A DNA stretch of 64,000 nucleotides from Methylobacterium brachiatum (lineage in GTDB: Bacteria > Pseudomonadota > Alphaproteobacteria > Rhizobiales > Beijerinckiaceae): contig NZ_JAJALK010000001.1 in assembly GCF_020523825.1 (NCBI RefSeq), positions 434,001 to 498,000 of the forward strand, written 5' to 3'. The notes under the pieces are model-generated. The model had not been told where the DNA came from. It did not search any database and worked only from the letters and a program-made list of their open reading frames with translations. Below are positions 7,081 through 16,093 of this stretch, one piece after another. The translations under genes and the position numbers were made by a program. Every line of letters begins with the position of its first letter. The stretch's first letter is position 1.

Positions 7081-8617
7081 CGGTGATGTCTCCTTCGTGC
7101 GCGGCCTGCAGGGTCAGCCGGAAGGTCGCACCGCCGTCCGGGTTCCGCTCGACCGTGAGGCGCCCGCCATGCGCCTCGATGATGGTCCGGCAGATCGACA
7201 GCCCGACGCCCATCCCGGTCCGCTTGGTCGTGACGAAGGGCTGGAACAGGCGATCCGCCACGACCTCCGAGATACCGGGCCCGGTATCCGCCACGGCGAT
7301 CTCGACCATCCCCGGGGGCAATCGTCGCGCCACGATGGCGAGGTCGCGCCGCGGGCTGTGCAGCATGGCCTCGCGGGCGTTCCGGATCAGGTTGATCAGG
7401 ACCTGTTGAACCTGCACGCGGTCGGCCAGCACCGCGCCGATGCGGGGGGCGAGCGTCACCCGCAGGCTGACCCCCTCCTGGCGCCCGCCCACCAGGGCGA
7501 GGGCTGCGGCCTCCTCGATCAGCCGCGAGACGGGTTCGACACGCTTCTCCGTCTCGCCGCGGGCAACGAACTCGCGCAGGCGGCGGATGATCTGCCCGGC
7601 CCGCAATGCCTGCTCGGCGGTCTTGTCGAGGATCTCGATGGTCTTGGCGATATTCTCCGGTTCGGCCCGCGCGAGCAGGCGGCGGCAGCCCTTGGTATAG
7701 TTGCTGATCGCGCCGAGCGGTTGGTTCAGCTCGTGCGCCAGGGCGGAGGCCATCTCGCCCATCTCGCTGACACGGGACATGTGGACGAGCTCGGCCTGAA
7801 GCTCCTGGAGCCGGGCCTGGGTCTGCTGGCTCTCCGTCAGATCGTTGATGAAGCCGGTGAAGAAGACTTGATCGCCCGACCGCATCTCGCCGATGGCGAG
7901 CTCCATCGGGAAGGTCGAGCCGTCCTGCCTTCGGCCGGTCACGACCCGCGTAGTTCCGATGATGCGCCGCTCGCGGGTCCGCCTGTAGCGGTCGAGATAG
8001 CCATCGTGCTCGCCGCGCATCGGCTCCGGCATCAGCATGCGGACGTTCTGCCCGGTCGCCTCGGCCGCCGTGTAGCCGAACAGGCGCTCGGCCGCCGTGC
8101 TGAACGAGTGGATCGAGCCCACCTCGTCGATGACCACCATCGCCTCCGGAACGGTGTCAAGGATGGATTGCAGATGCGCCTCCCGCGCGCGCAGATCCGC
8201 CTCGGCGCGCTTTTCCGCGTCGATGTCGAGGACGACGCCCCGGTGCCGGACCGGGCGGCCTCCGGGATCGAGCTGCACCCCGCCGCGCGACCGAAGCCAG
8301 CAGACATGTCCGTCCGGCCGCAGCACGCGATAATCGACCTCGTAGCGTCCGCCCTCGCGCAGGGCCGTGTGGATCGCGTCCGCCCTGGCCTGGCGGTCGT
8401 CCGGATGAACCAGGGCCTGCGTGGCGGCGAAGGTATCGAGCTGCTCGGGCCGGACGCCGAACAGCTTGGCGCAGGTCGGCGAGATCGTGGCCCGACCGGT
8501 CGGAATGTCCAGCGACCAGATGCAGATGCCGACTTCGTCGAGGAGCTTGCGGAGTTCGTCGGCGGCCAGGATGCCGCCGGCCGGATCCGTGCCGGACGAC
8601 ACGATGGAATTCGTCAT
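7070..8617 (-). CDS. fixL: FixL heme-PAS oxygen-sensor histidine kinase
   Basis: A 515-residue soluble sensor kinase: PAS-A at about residues 20-135, heme PAS-B at 145-265, dimerisation helix with His295 (ALAHELNQP) and an ATPase domain at 390-503 ([15 protein letters not shown]). PAS-B carries the FixL signature [15 protein letters not shown]: His204 aligns with the proximal heme ligand (His200 of Bradyrhizobium FixL) and Arg224 (GTTR) with the oxygen-contacting Arg220. Oxygen on the heme shuts off the kinase; without it FixL phosphorylates FixJ. There are no membrane spans, unlike Sinorhizobium FixL. The ATG at 8617 follows GGGAG; a TTG nine bases upstream is less likely. Confidence 0.95.
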   Translation of the reverse strand: MTNSIVSSGTDPAGGILAADELRKLLDEVGICIWSLDIPTGRATISPTCAKLFGVRPEQLDTFAATQALVHPDDRQARADAIHTALREGGRYEVDYRVLRPDGHVCWLRSRGGVQLDPGGRPVRHRGVVLDIDAEKRAEADLRAREAHLQSILDTVPEAMVVIDEVGSIHSFSTAAERLFGYTAAEATGQNVRMLMPEPMRGEHDGYLDRYRRTRERRIIGTTRVVTGRRQDGSTFPMELAIGEMRSGDQVFFTGFINDLTESQQTQARLQELQAELVHMSRVSEMGEMASALAHELNQPLGAISNYTKGCRRLLARAEPENIAKTIEILDKTAEQALRAGQIIRRLREFVARGETEKRVEPVSRLIEEAAALALVGGRQEGVSLRVTLAPRIGAVLADRVQVQQVLINLIRNAREAMLHSPRRDLAIVARRLPPGMVEIAVADTGPGISEVVADRLFQPFVTTKRTGMGVGLSICRTIIEAHGGRLTVERNPDGGATFRLTLQAAHEGDITDGE

Positions 8618-8925
8618 CGCTCCCAACCGAAGTGGTCACTTGGGCTGCGGTGCCGGGGGGCTTACCGGTTCGCCACCGGCATGATCCGCACGTGACCTAT
8701 AGCTCGCGCCCCGGATCGGCCAAAGCTAACTTGCTCGGAATCCGGACCTTCTCCGGTGCCGGCGACAGCAATCCGTCCCATCCAGTGCCGGCAGTCGGCT
8801 CGACCCCATCGGCAGCGTCGGCGGGGTTCGGCATGGCCGGTCTTGCGCTGAATCCTTGCGCTGAATCAAAGTGACCGCGCGGCAAAGGAGCCAACCTTGG
8901 GCCCGGTTCAAACCGGAGGCGACCC
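8618..8925. other. 308-base divergent intergenic region
   Basis: This gap separates fixL (minus) from the universal stress gene (plus). It contains the FixK-like box at 8856-8869 for the stress gene. I see no box positioned for fixL, and no gene. Confidence 0.5.
8856..8869. promoter_or_regulatory. FixK-like box (universal stress gene 1)
   Basis: TTGCGCTGAATCAA differs from TTGA-N6-TCAA by one base. It lies 57 bases before the start at 8926 and would place a transcript start near 8904. Confidence 0.6.
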
Positions 8926-9786
8926 ATGTCGAGAAGCACGCCAAACCCTCTCACGTCCATTCGCGACGTTCTGGTCGGCACCGCCGTGGAGAGGGAGCGC
9001 GAGGAATCCTCAGCGGCGATCGGCTACGGGTTAACGCTGGCGAAACAGGCCGGCGCACACCTGACGGTGCAATCGGCCTCCTGGCGGCTGTCGGGCGATG
9101 ATTCCTGGCTCTGCGAGTTCGACAGCATCGGCGCGGCGGCGATCGATCGCCGCCTCGACGCCCTGGCCCGCTCCATCGCCGACCGAACCGCCGGGAATGC
9201 GGCCCAGGCCGGGGTGATCTGCACGACGGAGACCCCGAGCCTGTCCTACCCGGAGGTGGCGAGCCGGCTCGCCGCCCGGGCGCGCCTGCACGACCTCGCC
9301 ATCCTGGATGCCGGTCCGCGGACCTATGACCTCGACCGTGAGATGATCGAGAAGACGCTGTTCCATAGCGGTCGGCCTGTCATCGCCGTCCCGCCGGATC
9401 AGACGGCGTTTGCCGCGCGGCGCGTCATCGTCGCCTGGGATGGCAGCGCGCAGGCGGCCCGCGCCGCCAATGACGCCCTGCCGTTCCTCCGCGCCGCCGA
9501 GGCCGTCGAGATCGTGTCGGTCGGCGAGGACGAGGAGATCGAGGCATCGGTCCCGGGCGCCGAATTCGCCCCCCACCTGGCGCGGCACGGCGTGAGCGTC
9601 AGCGTCAACGACCTACCGGTCAAAGGCCCGGTCGCCGAGAGCCTTCGTGCCCAAGCCGGCCTGTTCCGAGCCGACATGATCGTGATGGGGGCCTATCGGC
9701 ATTCCTGGACGCGGGAACGCCTCTTCGGCGGCGTCACGCGCTCGCTCCTGAGGAGCAGCCCCGTCGCGCTGTTCCTGTCCCATTGA
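8926..9786 (+). CDS. Tandem universal stress protein (UspA family)
   Basis: A 286-residue cytoplasmic protein of two Usp modules (about 12-155 and 163-286). The second module keeps the family strand pattern (RRVIVAWDGSAQAARA, DMIVMGAYRHS) and the terminal GGVTRSLLRSSPVALFLSH. The usual ATP-binding G-x2-G is altered: GAYR replaces GAYG, with the later GGVT kept, so nucleotide binding may be weak. Tandem Usp proteins are typical members of FixK/Fnr regulons, and a FixK-like box precedes this gene. A second tandem Usp gene lies at 10657-11469. Confidence 0.9.
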   Translation: MSRSTPNPLTSIRDVLVGTAVEREREESSAAIGYGLTLAKQAGAHLTVQSASWRLSGDDSWLCEFDSIGAAAIDRRLDALARSIADRTAGNAAQAGVICTTETPSLSYPEVASRLAARARLHDLAILDAGPRTYDLDREMIEKTLFHSGRPVIAVPPDQTAFAARRVIVAWDGSAQAARAANDALPFLRAAEAVEIVSVGEDEEIEASVPGAEFAPHLARHGVSVSVNDLPVKGPVAESLRAQAGLFRADMIVMGAYRHSWTRERLFGGVTRSLLRSSPVALFLSH

Positions 9787-9802
9787 CGGCGCGAGGCGGA
9801 TC

Positions 9803-10012
9803 ATGAGCGATTGTAAATTGGCGGGTCCGGACGCCGACCCATCACGGGCTCTGGCTCGGCCGGGCCCGGTCGAGGGCAGCCCGGTGCCGGACGATGCGCA
9901 CCGGGGCGAGGCCGTTGCGCAGACGCCTGTTCAGAATCGGATCCCGTGGACGGCACCGCTGGACGAGGAGAAACTCCGCGCCCTGAAGGCCGGCTGGGGA
10001 TTCCTAGAATGA
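9803..10012 (+). CDS. Small hypothetical protein, 69 aa
   Basis: A 69-residue proline-rich, polar reading frame starting 17 bases after the universal stress gene, with a modest ribosome site (GAGGCGG) before the ATG. The C-terminus (LDEEKLRALKAGWGFLE) looks helical and protein-like. I recognise no family. If real, it is co-transcribed with the stress gene. Confidence 0.4.
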   Translation: MSDCKLAGPDADPSRALARPGPVEGSPVPDDAHRGEAVAQTPVQNRIPWTAPLDEEKLRALKAGWGFLE

Positions 10013-10074
10013 CAGGCCGGCAAACCCGCGGCGCTGAGGCGACGGCGCCCCATCCGCGCTGATCACCGCGTCTG

Positions 10075-10488
10075 TCATCGCGCGACATGCGGGGCCTGTG
10101 CGAACCCCCGCATGACGTCGATCAGACGCCGCAGATGGTGCGGATCCGGTTGCGGCGACGTCCGCTCCACCAGGATCCTGATCAACCCGTCAACGAAGAC
10201 CGAGGCGCCGGAATAGGCCAGCGACCAGTCCGGGAAACGACGTCCGTCGATGGCGTCGTACAGGAGAACCTCGACCTCCGCATGGCGTGGATCGCGACGG
10301 ATGCTGTCCATCAACTCATCCACAGCAGCCCGCGGCCCCTCGAGGATCTGTGCGAAACGGCCCGGAGACGTGATCAGCGCGCCGGTGACCTGCAACCGCG
10401 CATTCCGGGCTCGTGACACCGCGACGATGTCGTCCACATCAGCGTCGCTCGCCATCCGCTGGCTGACGTAGAGAAGCGAACCTTCCAT
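10075..10488 (-). CDS. BLUF-domain blue-light sensor
   Basis: A 137-residue protein consisting of one BLUF domain (residues 3-95) and a short helical tail. The flavin-switch residues are all present and spaced as in AppA: Tyr7 (LLYVS), Asn29 (SRARNARLQVTG), Gln47 (GRFAQILEG) and Trp88 (FPDWSLAY). Such proteins bind FAD and signal through partners on blue-light exposure; no output domain is attached. It sits between two universal stress genes on the minus strand. I see no FixK box upstream, so it need not be part of the oxygen regulon. Confidence 0.93.
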   Translation of the reverse strand: MEGSLLYVSQRMASDADVDDIVAVSRARNARLQVTGALITSPGRFAQILEGPRAAVDELMDSIRRDPRHAEVEVLLYDAIDGRRFPDWSLAYSGASVFVDGLIRILVERTSPQPDPHHLRRLIDVMRGFAQAPHVAR

Positions 10489-10656
10489 CCTCGTTCCCCC
10501 GACTACCTGAGGTCGACTCAGATCCCGCTGCCTCCGAGACCGGCTTTCAAGCTGCGATGTAAGGCGCGTGCGCGCGCCGGGCCTCCTGTGCGTGGGACGG
10601 CACGACGAGCCTCGTTCGAGCGATCGGCGTACCGAGGACGAGACCGCGTCAATCCA

Positions 10657-11469
10657 TCAGTGGCTCATCAGGCAGCAGGCCGGCGAGCGGTCGAGAAGGT
10701 CGCGCGTGACACCGCCGAGGATCCACTCCCGAAGCCGTGAATGGCCGTAGGCGCCCAGGACGATGAGGTCAGCATCCTGGCGCACGGCGAAGTCGATGAG
10801 TGCGTCGCCTGCACGCCCGCGTGTCCGCAAAGAGTCGGTGGTGACGCGCGCGCCATGCCGGGCGAGATGCTCCGCCACCGCCTCGGCGGTCCCGCCTCGG
10901 CCGTCGTCGCCGACGGTGGCGACCAGAACGTGGTCCGCGACGCGCAGACAGGGCAGTGCAGCCAACACGGCCCGCCGCGCCTCGGGACAATCCTTCCAAG
11001 CGACGACGACGCGGCCGCCCTTGAGATGCCTGGCTCCCGGCGGCACGACCACGACGGGGCGACCCGCTTCCATCACGGTCGGTCCCGGCCGCACGCCGAG
11101 CGGGCCCGCATCCGCGTCGTCCGATCCGCAGCGGCCGACGACGACGAGGTCGGCGGCGCATGCACACGCGACGAGATGCGCGATCGGGTCGGCAAAGGCC
11201 GCGTTCCAGGCCGTGCGGAGCCGAGGCCCCGCGCAGCGTTCGAACACGTCGCGCGCCTCATCGAGAAGCTTGCCTATCCGGTCCGCGTTCTGCTGGAGGT
11301 GGGCGACGGCGGCCTCGATATCGTTCACCAGGATCGGGACCGGAAGCGGGTGGGCGGCAACACCGGTCAGGGTCGCCGCGAACCGGCGAGCCAGATCGGC
11401 GGCGAGGCCGATCCGGTCTGGCGCGGCACCACCGAGGTCGGCGGAGACGAGGATGTTCGCATAACCCAT
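10657..11469 (-). CDS. Tandem universal stress protein 2 (UspA family)
   Basis: A 270-residue protein with two Usp modules (about 1-145 and 150-270). The C-terminal module has an intact ATP-binding signature, LIVLGAYGHSRLREWILGGVTRDLL, unlike the paralogue at 8926-9786. The N-terminal module starts MGYANILVSADLGG and includes DLVVVGRCG. A FixK-like box at 11528-11541 lies 59 bases upstream of the start. It is divided from the metal ATPase gene at 11565 by a short gap, but each appears to have its own control. Confidence 0.9.
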   Translation of the reverse strand: MGYANILVSADLGGAAPDRIGLAADLARRFAATLTGVAAHPLPVPILVNDIEAAVAHLQQNADRIGKLLDEARDVFERCAGPRLRTAWNAAFADPIAHLVACACAADLVVVGRCGSDDADAGPLGVRPGPTVMEAGRPVVVVPPGARHLKGGRVVVAWKDCPEARRAVLAALPCLRVADHVLVATVGDDGRGGTAEAVAEHLARHGARVTTDSLRTRGRAGDALIDFAVRQDADLIVLGAYGHSRLREWILGGVTRDLLDRSPACCLMSH

Positions 11470-11527
11470 GGCCGGCTCTGGCCTCCGTCGTGGAGACGGA
11501 AGCTGGCCCCCGGACGGGCTCGCCGCC

Positions 11528-11541
11528 TTGATTCAGCGCAA
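11528..11541. promoter_or_regulatory. FixK-like box (universal stress gene 2)
   Basis: TTGATTCAGCGCAA has one mismatch to TTGA-N6-TCAA and is nearly the same as the box at 3037-3050. It would place a transcript start near 11493, 24 bases before the coding start at 11469. Confidence 0.6.
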
Positions 11542-11564
11542 CCATGAGCGCCGACGCGGGCGCG

Positions 11565-13478
11565 TCAGGAGGGCCGCAGGCTGGCCGGCCCTTCCGCCGC
11601 GCCTTCGCCGCTGCCGCCGAGGACGCGCATGGCGTTCAGGATGACGGCGACGTCGATGGCCTCCTGAAGGAGCGCCCCCTGCAAGGGCGAGAGGTAGCCC
11701 AGGGCCGCCGCGACCATGCCGGCGACGGACAGCCCGAGACCAGCCAACACGCTCTGCAACGCGATGGCGCGGGCCCGCCTGGCGATGCGGATGGCCTTCG
11801 GCAGGGGGGCCAGGCTGTCGACGAGAAGCACGATATCGGCCGCCTCGGCGGCGGCTGCCGCCCCCCGCGCACCCAACGCGACGCCGAGATCGGCGGCTGC
11901 CAGGGCGGGCGCGTCGTTGATCCCGTTGCCCACCATCATCACCCTGCCGTTCGCCCGCTCCCGCGCGACGATGGCGGTCTTGTCCGCCGGGTCGAGGTCG
12001 GCCGCCACCTCATCGATGGTCAGGCCGGCGACGAGCGTATCCGCGACGGCGCGCCTGTCGCCGGTGGCGAGCACCACCCGCGCGATGCCGGAGGCCCAAA
12101 GCTCGGCCAGCAGCCGCGCCGCGTCGGGCCGCAACGGGTCCTCGAAAACCAGGATGGCCGCCGGCATGCCGTCGACGGCGACCAGGACCGTCGCGGCCGC
12201 CGAGTTGTCTCCGCGAATGCCGTCCGGGGGCGGGAAGGCGATGCCGCGCGCACGCATCATGCGCGGGCCGCCGACCTCGACCTGCCGTCCCGCGACGAGA
12301 CCGCGAATGCCTTCGCCGGGAAGCTCCGTCACCGCCGTGGGCGGCACGAGCGCAAGGCCGCGTCCTCGCGCGTCCTCGACCAGGGCGCGGGCCGTCGGAT
12401 GGCCCGAGGCCTGGTCGAGGGAGGCCGCCAGCCTCAGGACGTCCGCCTCCGTGAAGGACGGCAGGACAAACGCCGACTTCAGTCGCGCCCGGCCGAGCGT
12501 CAGGGTCCCGGTCTTGTCGATGACCAGGACCCGCACCTTGGCCAGGGCTTCCAGAGCACCGCCCCCCTTGACGATGACACCGATGCCGGCCGCTCGCGAC
12601 AGCCCGGAGACCAGAGCGACGGGCACGGCCAGGATCAGGGGACAGGGCGTGGCGACGACCAGCACAGCCAGTGCCCGCAGGGGATCGGCCGTGGCGGCCC
12701 AAGCGATCCCGGCCAGAAGCAGCGTCAGCGCGAGGAAGACGAGACTGTAGCGGTCGGCCATGCGGACCATCGGCGCCTTCTGGGCCCGAGCCGCTTCGAC
12801 CAGCCGGACGATACCGGCATAGGTGCTCTCGGCGGCCCGGCGCTCGGCCACGAGGGTGAAGGGCGCTCCGACATTGAGCGTGCCGCTCACCACGGCAGCG
12901 CCCAGCTCGAAGGTGACCGGCCGCGCCTCACCGGTGAGGCTCGCCTGATCGAGGACGGCCCGGCCCGCGCACACGCAGCCATCGACCGGAAGGACATCGC
13001 CGACCCGCACGAGGATGCGGTCGCCCGGCACAAGGAACTCGACGGGCACATCGCTCACGACGCCGTCCGCCTCGCGCAAAGCGGTGCGCGGCTGGCGGCC
13101 GACCAGAGCCGTCATCGCCCGACCGGCCCGCCCCGCTGCGTAGGCCTCCAGCGATTGCCCGCCTGCATACATCAGCGCGATGACGACGCCGGCCAGCGGC
13201 TGGGACAGCGCGACCGTGCCGCCCATGGATAAGGCTGCGACGAGGTCGAGGCCGATATCGCCATGGGCCAAGCTGATCGCGATCCGGATGGAGAGAACCG
13301 CGAGCACGGTCACAGTGGGAAGCGTCCAGGCCCAGGCCGCGAAGCCGGGCTGTCCCTGGGCTTGCGCCGACAGGCCGACGCAGAGGCCGATCAGCGGCAG
13401 GATCGCGAGCCAGCCCCGAAGGCCCAGGAGCAGCGCTGTCAACCCGCGCCATCGCGTTGCGGTCGAGCCCACGGCCAT
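11565..13478 (-). CDS. P1B-type heavy-metal ATPase with TPC motif
   Basis: A 637-residue P-type ATPase for transition-metal transport across the inner membrane. It shows the actuator motif TGEA at residue 182, the metal-binding ion-channel motif TPCP at 277-280, the phosphorylation site DKTGTLT at 321, an HP motif in the form GHPTA, ATGDRR, and GNGINDAPA in place of the usual GDGINDAPA. TPC is the signature given to the P1B-5 group (Ni/Fe, Sinorhizobium Nia type), as against CPC for copper and SPC for cobalt. There is no N-terminal metal-binding domain and no C-terminal hemerythrin domain. The ATG at 13478 has a TAGGG ribosome site. A FixK-like box lies at 13691-13704. The exact metal is inferred. 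Confidence 0.88.
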   Translation of the reverse strand: MAVGSTATRWRGLTALLLGLRGWLAILPLIGLCVGLSAQAQGQPGFAAWAWTLPTVTVLAVLSIRIAISLAHGDIGLDLVAALSMGGTVALSQPLAGVVIALMYAGGQSLEAYAAGRAGRAMTALVGRQPRTALREADGVVSDVPVEFLVPGDRILVRVGDVLPVDGCVCAGRAVLDQASLTGEARPVTFELGAAVVSGTLNVGAPFTLVAERRAAESTYAGIVRLVEAARAQKAPMVRMADRYSLVFLALTLLLAGIAWAATADPLRALAVLVVATPCPLILAVPVALVSGLSRAAGIGVIVKGGGALEALAKVRVLVIDKTGTLTLGRARLKSAFVLPSFTEADVLRLAASLDQASGHPTARALVEDARGRGLALVPPTAVTELPGEGIRGLVAGRQVEVGGPRMMRARGIAFPPPDGIRGDNSAAATVLVAVDGMPAAILVFEDPLRPDAARLLAELWASGIARVVLATGDRRAVADTLVAGLTIDEVAADLDPADKTAIVARERANGRVMMVGNGINDAPALAAADLGVALGARGAAAAAEAADIVLLVDSLAPLPKAIRIARRARAIALQSVLAGLGLSVAGMVAAALGYLSPLQGALLQEAIDVAVILNAMRVLGGSGEGAAEGPASLRPS

Positions 13479-13937
13479 CCCTATATTTTCACGGCTGACG
13501 CGGCTCTCGCCGGACGGGCCTGACCGGATATTCGCGCTTCGACGAGGCAATGACTTCGATGAATCGCCGGAATACCCGCGTCCGGGTAACAGCTATCGCG
13601 GGTCGCTGCGCCGCCACGAGGCTGAGCCGTCGCCTGTCCACCTCAGCATGCGTGACCCATCATGTATCCGAAACCCGGCCTCTCACTGCGTTGCGATGGA
13701 TCAAGATCATGGATCTCTGCGCCGCTCGGCTTCCCGGGCGGATCAAGTGCCATTCGGCGTCGCGCTATGGAGCGCCGACACCCGCCAGCAGCGCACCGGA
13801 TCTTGTGTTCCGGCGACCCAGGGTCGCTACGATGCAACAGCTTCCGACCCGGTGCGGTCGATAATGCCGCGCCGGGCCGTCGTGGGCAGGCGCCACGACT
13901 GATTTCGAAGCCCCGCCCCGTGTCGAGCGGGCCTTTT
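13479..13937. other. 459-base gap upstream of the metal ATPase
   Basis: No gene is supported. The stretch contains the FixK-like box at 13691-13704, which would give the ATPase mRNA a leader of about 180 bases, and the downstream end of the hybrid kinase gene (stop at 13938). A TTG at 13550 could extend the ATPase by 24 residues but has poor context. Confidence 0.5.
13691..13704. promoter_or_regulatory. FixK-like box (metal ATPase)
   Basis: TTGCGATGGATCAA has one mismatch to TTGA-N6-TCAA and the TTGCG half-site seen at 5837 and 8856. The nearest downstream gene is the P1B ATPase on the minus strand. Confidence 0.5.
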
Positions 13938-15581
13938 TCATACAGCCACGCGAGATCCGCGCAGCTTCACGCTCGCCGCGAGGATGACCGAGCGTAGTTC
14001 GGCCGGCCGGACCGGCTTTGACAGGATCGGGACATCCGTCCTGCCGAGATCTTCCTGCACGCGCCCCGCATCGTGGCCGCTGATGACGACGACCGGGACG
14101 TCCCGCCCCAAGGCCTCCTGCACCGCCGCGATGCACTCTGTCCCGGTCACGCCGTTCCCGAGTTCGAAATCGGTGATGAGAAGGTCGGTTGCGGTGATGG
14201 TCTTCGGGATCGTCGGTTCCGGCTGGACCTGACATCCCCAGCGCCGGAGCAGGTTGGCGGTCGCGGCCAGGACGGCCTCGTCATCCTCGACCAGCAGGAC
14301 CCGCAACCCGTTGACGGATGCCGCCGGATCGAGCGCGGGCTTGCGGCTCGCCTCGGCCGGCCTGCCGACGATCGGCAGCGGCCCGAAGGTCACGCAGGTG
14401 CCGTGGAGCGGGACGGAGCGAAGCCTGAGCTCCAGGTCCAGGAGTTCGCAGAGACGGCGCACGATGGGCAGGCCGAGACCGACGCCGTCGATGTCTTTGT
14501 CGCCCCGCTGGCGAACCCGATAGAACTCGTCGAACACCTTCGTTTGATGCTCCGGCGCGATGCCCGGGCCGCGATCATAGACCTGGACGGCGAGCCCGCC
14601 CTTACGCCGACGGCAGGCGATCAGGATCGGTCGTCCGGGCGCGTATTTGATCGCGTTGTTGACGATGTTCTGCAGCATCGTCGTGAACAAGGCGCGGTCG
14701 GTCTCCACGATCACGCGGCATGCGCGGCTGCGCAGTTCAGTCCCCGTACGCTGAGCGGCCTCCGAATTCTGGCGCAGCACATCCTCGATGATGTCATCGA
14801 TCGCGACGGGTTCGATCCGGGGCTGGACCTTGCCGCTGTCGAGGGTCGAGACATCCAGCAAGGACTTGAACAGTCGCGACACGCTCTGCAGGGACCGGTC
14901 GATATTGTCGACCATCTGGAGTTCCTTGGCGCCGAGATTGGCATCGCGCAGGCAGGCGGTGAACAGGCTGATCGCGTGGATCGGTTGGCGTAGATCGTGA
15001 CTCGCCTGTCCGAGGAAGCGCGACTTGGCGAGGTTCGCCTCCTGCTCCCGCTGGTAGGCGCCGCGCAAACGATTGAGCAGGATGTAGATGTAGTTCGGCA
15101 CCAGAAGGGTGATGATGAACAGCGTCACGACCAGGAACGGGTTCTGCCGCCAGTAGGCGCTGAAGAACGTCGTCACCCCCATCGAGGCGAGCGCCAGCCC
15201 GGTGGTGATCTTGAGGTCGGTCTGACCGTGGCGCAGGCCATTGCCGACGATGATCCGGAGCACGATCACGTAGAGCGGCACGAACGGCGCGCCGCCGATC
15301 GCCATCGCATAGGTGATGCCGGCGAAATCGAGGCTGGTGGTGAAGGTGCGTCGCAATCGGTTCTCGCCCGGGTGATGCGAGATCCACCAATACATCCCGG
15401 CGGACAGAACCAAGTGGATCGGCACCAGATAGACGATCAGATACGTTTCCGGCGGCGCATAGCCGAGAAGGATCTGTGGAACGAGGTACAGGCACACGGA
15501 TCCCATGGAGACGATGCGGATGAGTGCTTGCGCCGTCTCGTCGTCGGCGTTGCCGCCGCGATTGCGTCGTGCGGTCGTCAT
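13938..15581 (-). CDS. Membrane hybrid histidine kinase
   Basis: A 547-residue hybrid kinase with about five membrane spans in residues 25-170, a kinase core whose phospho-acceptor is His195 in the variant H-box ASHDLRQPIHAIS, an ATPase domain (NNAIKYAP, DRGPGIAP, GVGLGLPIVRR) to about residue 410, and a C-terminal receiver at 430-545 with LLVEDDE and the acceptor Asp in LLITDFELG. The HDLRQP subtype usually works with a LuxR-type regulator, and one is encoded at 17071-17703 in the same orientation. No periplasmic sensor domain is visible, so the signal may be sensed in the membrane. The start at 15581 was preferred over a frame that begins 40 residues earlier. Confidence 0.87.
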   Translation of the reverse strand: MTTARRNRGGNADDETAQALIRIVSMGSVCLYLVPQILLGYAPPETYLIVYLVPIHLVLSAGMYWWISHHPGENRLRRTFTTSLDFAGITYAMAIGGAPFVPLYVIVLRIIVGNGLRHGQTDLKITTGLALASMGVTTFFSAYWRQNPFLVVTLFIITLLVPNYIYILLNRLRGAYQREQEANLAKSRFLGQASHDLRQPIHAISLFTACLRDANLGAKELQMVDNIDRSLQSVSRLFKSLLDVSTLDSGKVQPRIEPVAIDDIIEDVLRQNSEAAQRTGTELRSRACRVIVETDRALFTTMLQNIVNNAIKYAPGRPILIACRRRKGGLAVQVYDRGPGIAPEHQTKVFDEFYRVRQRGDKDIDGVGLGLPIVRRLCELLDLELRLRSVPLHGTCVTFGPLPIVGRPAEASRKPALDPAASVNGLRVLLVEDDEAVLAATANLLRRWGCQVQPEPTIPKTITATDLLITDFELGNGVTGTECIAAVQEALGRDVPVVVISGHDAGRVQEDLGRTDVPILSKPVRPAELRSVILAASVKLRGSRVAV

Positions 15582-15588
15582 GGCACGA

Positions 15589-15891
15589 TCAGGGGGTGCG
15601 GATAACGGATCCAGCCTTCGATCGGGGCCTGCCCTGAACCTCGCCGCAAGCCTGGTCCAGTTCGGCCGTCGGGCTGTCAAAGGTCCTTGCCAAGGCTGCA
15701 TCGAAGCCGTCCGGTGTTTGCCGGGCCTCGCCGATCGCAGCCTTCTGCCGTCGCGTCAGATCCTGAAGCGGCGCTGCAGGACAGCCACCGCGGATTTCGG
15801 CCGCGACATGCATCCGGCCGCCGATCGCGACCCTGTTCGCCGGTTCTACGAAAACCCTGGTGACAAGACCACGTGTTTCCAGAACAAACAT
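15589..15891 (-). CDS. Hypothetical protein, 100 aa
   Basis: A possible 100-residue reading frame ending seven bases before the hybrid kinase starts. Codon third positions are GC-rich as in real genes here. No family is recognised and no ribosome site is clear. The sequence upstream (15889-16000) is an AT-rich island that could be its promoter or the kinase promoter. Confidence 0.35.
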   Translation of the reverse strand: MFVLETRGLVTRVFVEPANRVAIGGRMHVAAEIRGGCPAAPLQDLTRRQKAAIGEARQTPDGFDAALARTFDSPTAELDQACGEVQGRPRSKAGSVIRTP

Positions 15892-16093
15892 CAACGCAAA
15901 ATTGTCTTATGTACCATGGCTTGCAGTGCGTTCTGATGATTGTTAATAAAATGATCTTAATAATTAGGCGTGTTGAACAAACAAATCGCCGATCCTGCCA
16001 AATAATGGGACCGCGTGACGCTCAATGATCGCGACAGGTTCCGGGACCGGGTCGCTGGCTCACACGGATGCCATTGTCATTGTTCCATCCGTA

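Noticed and set aside
10506..10520. TGAGGTCGACTCA palindrome upstream of the BLUF gene as a FixK site
   Set aside because: Spacing and half-sites do not fit TTGA-N6-TCAA.
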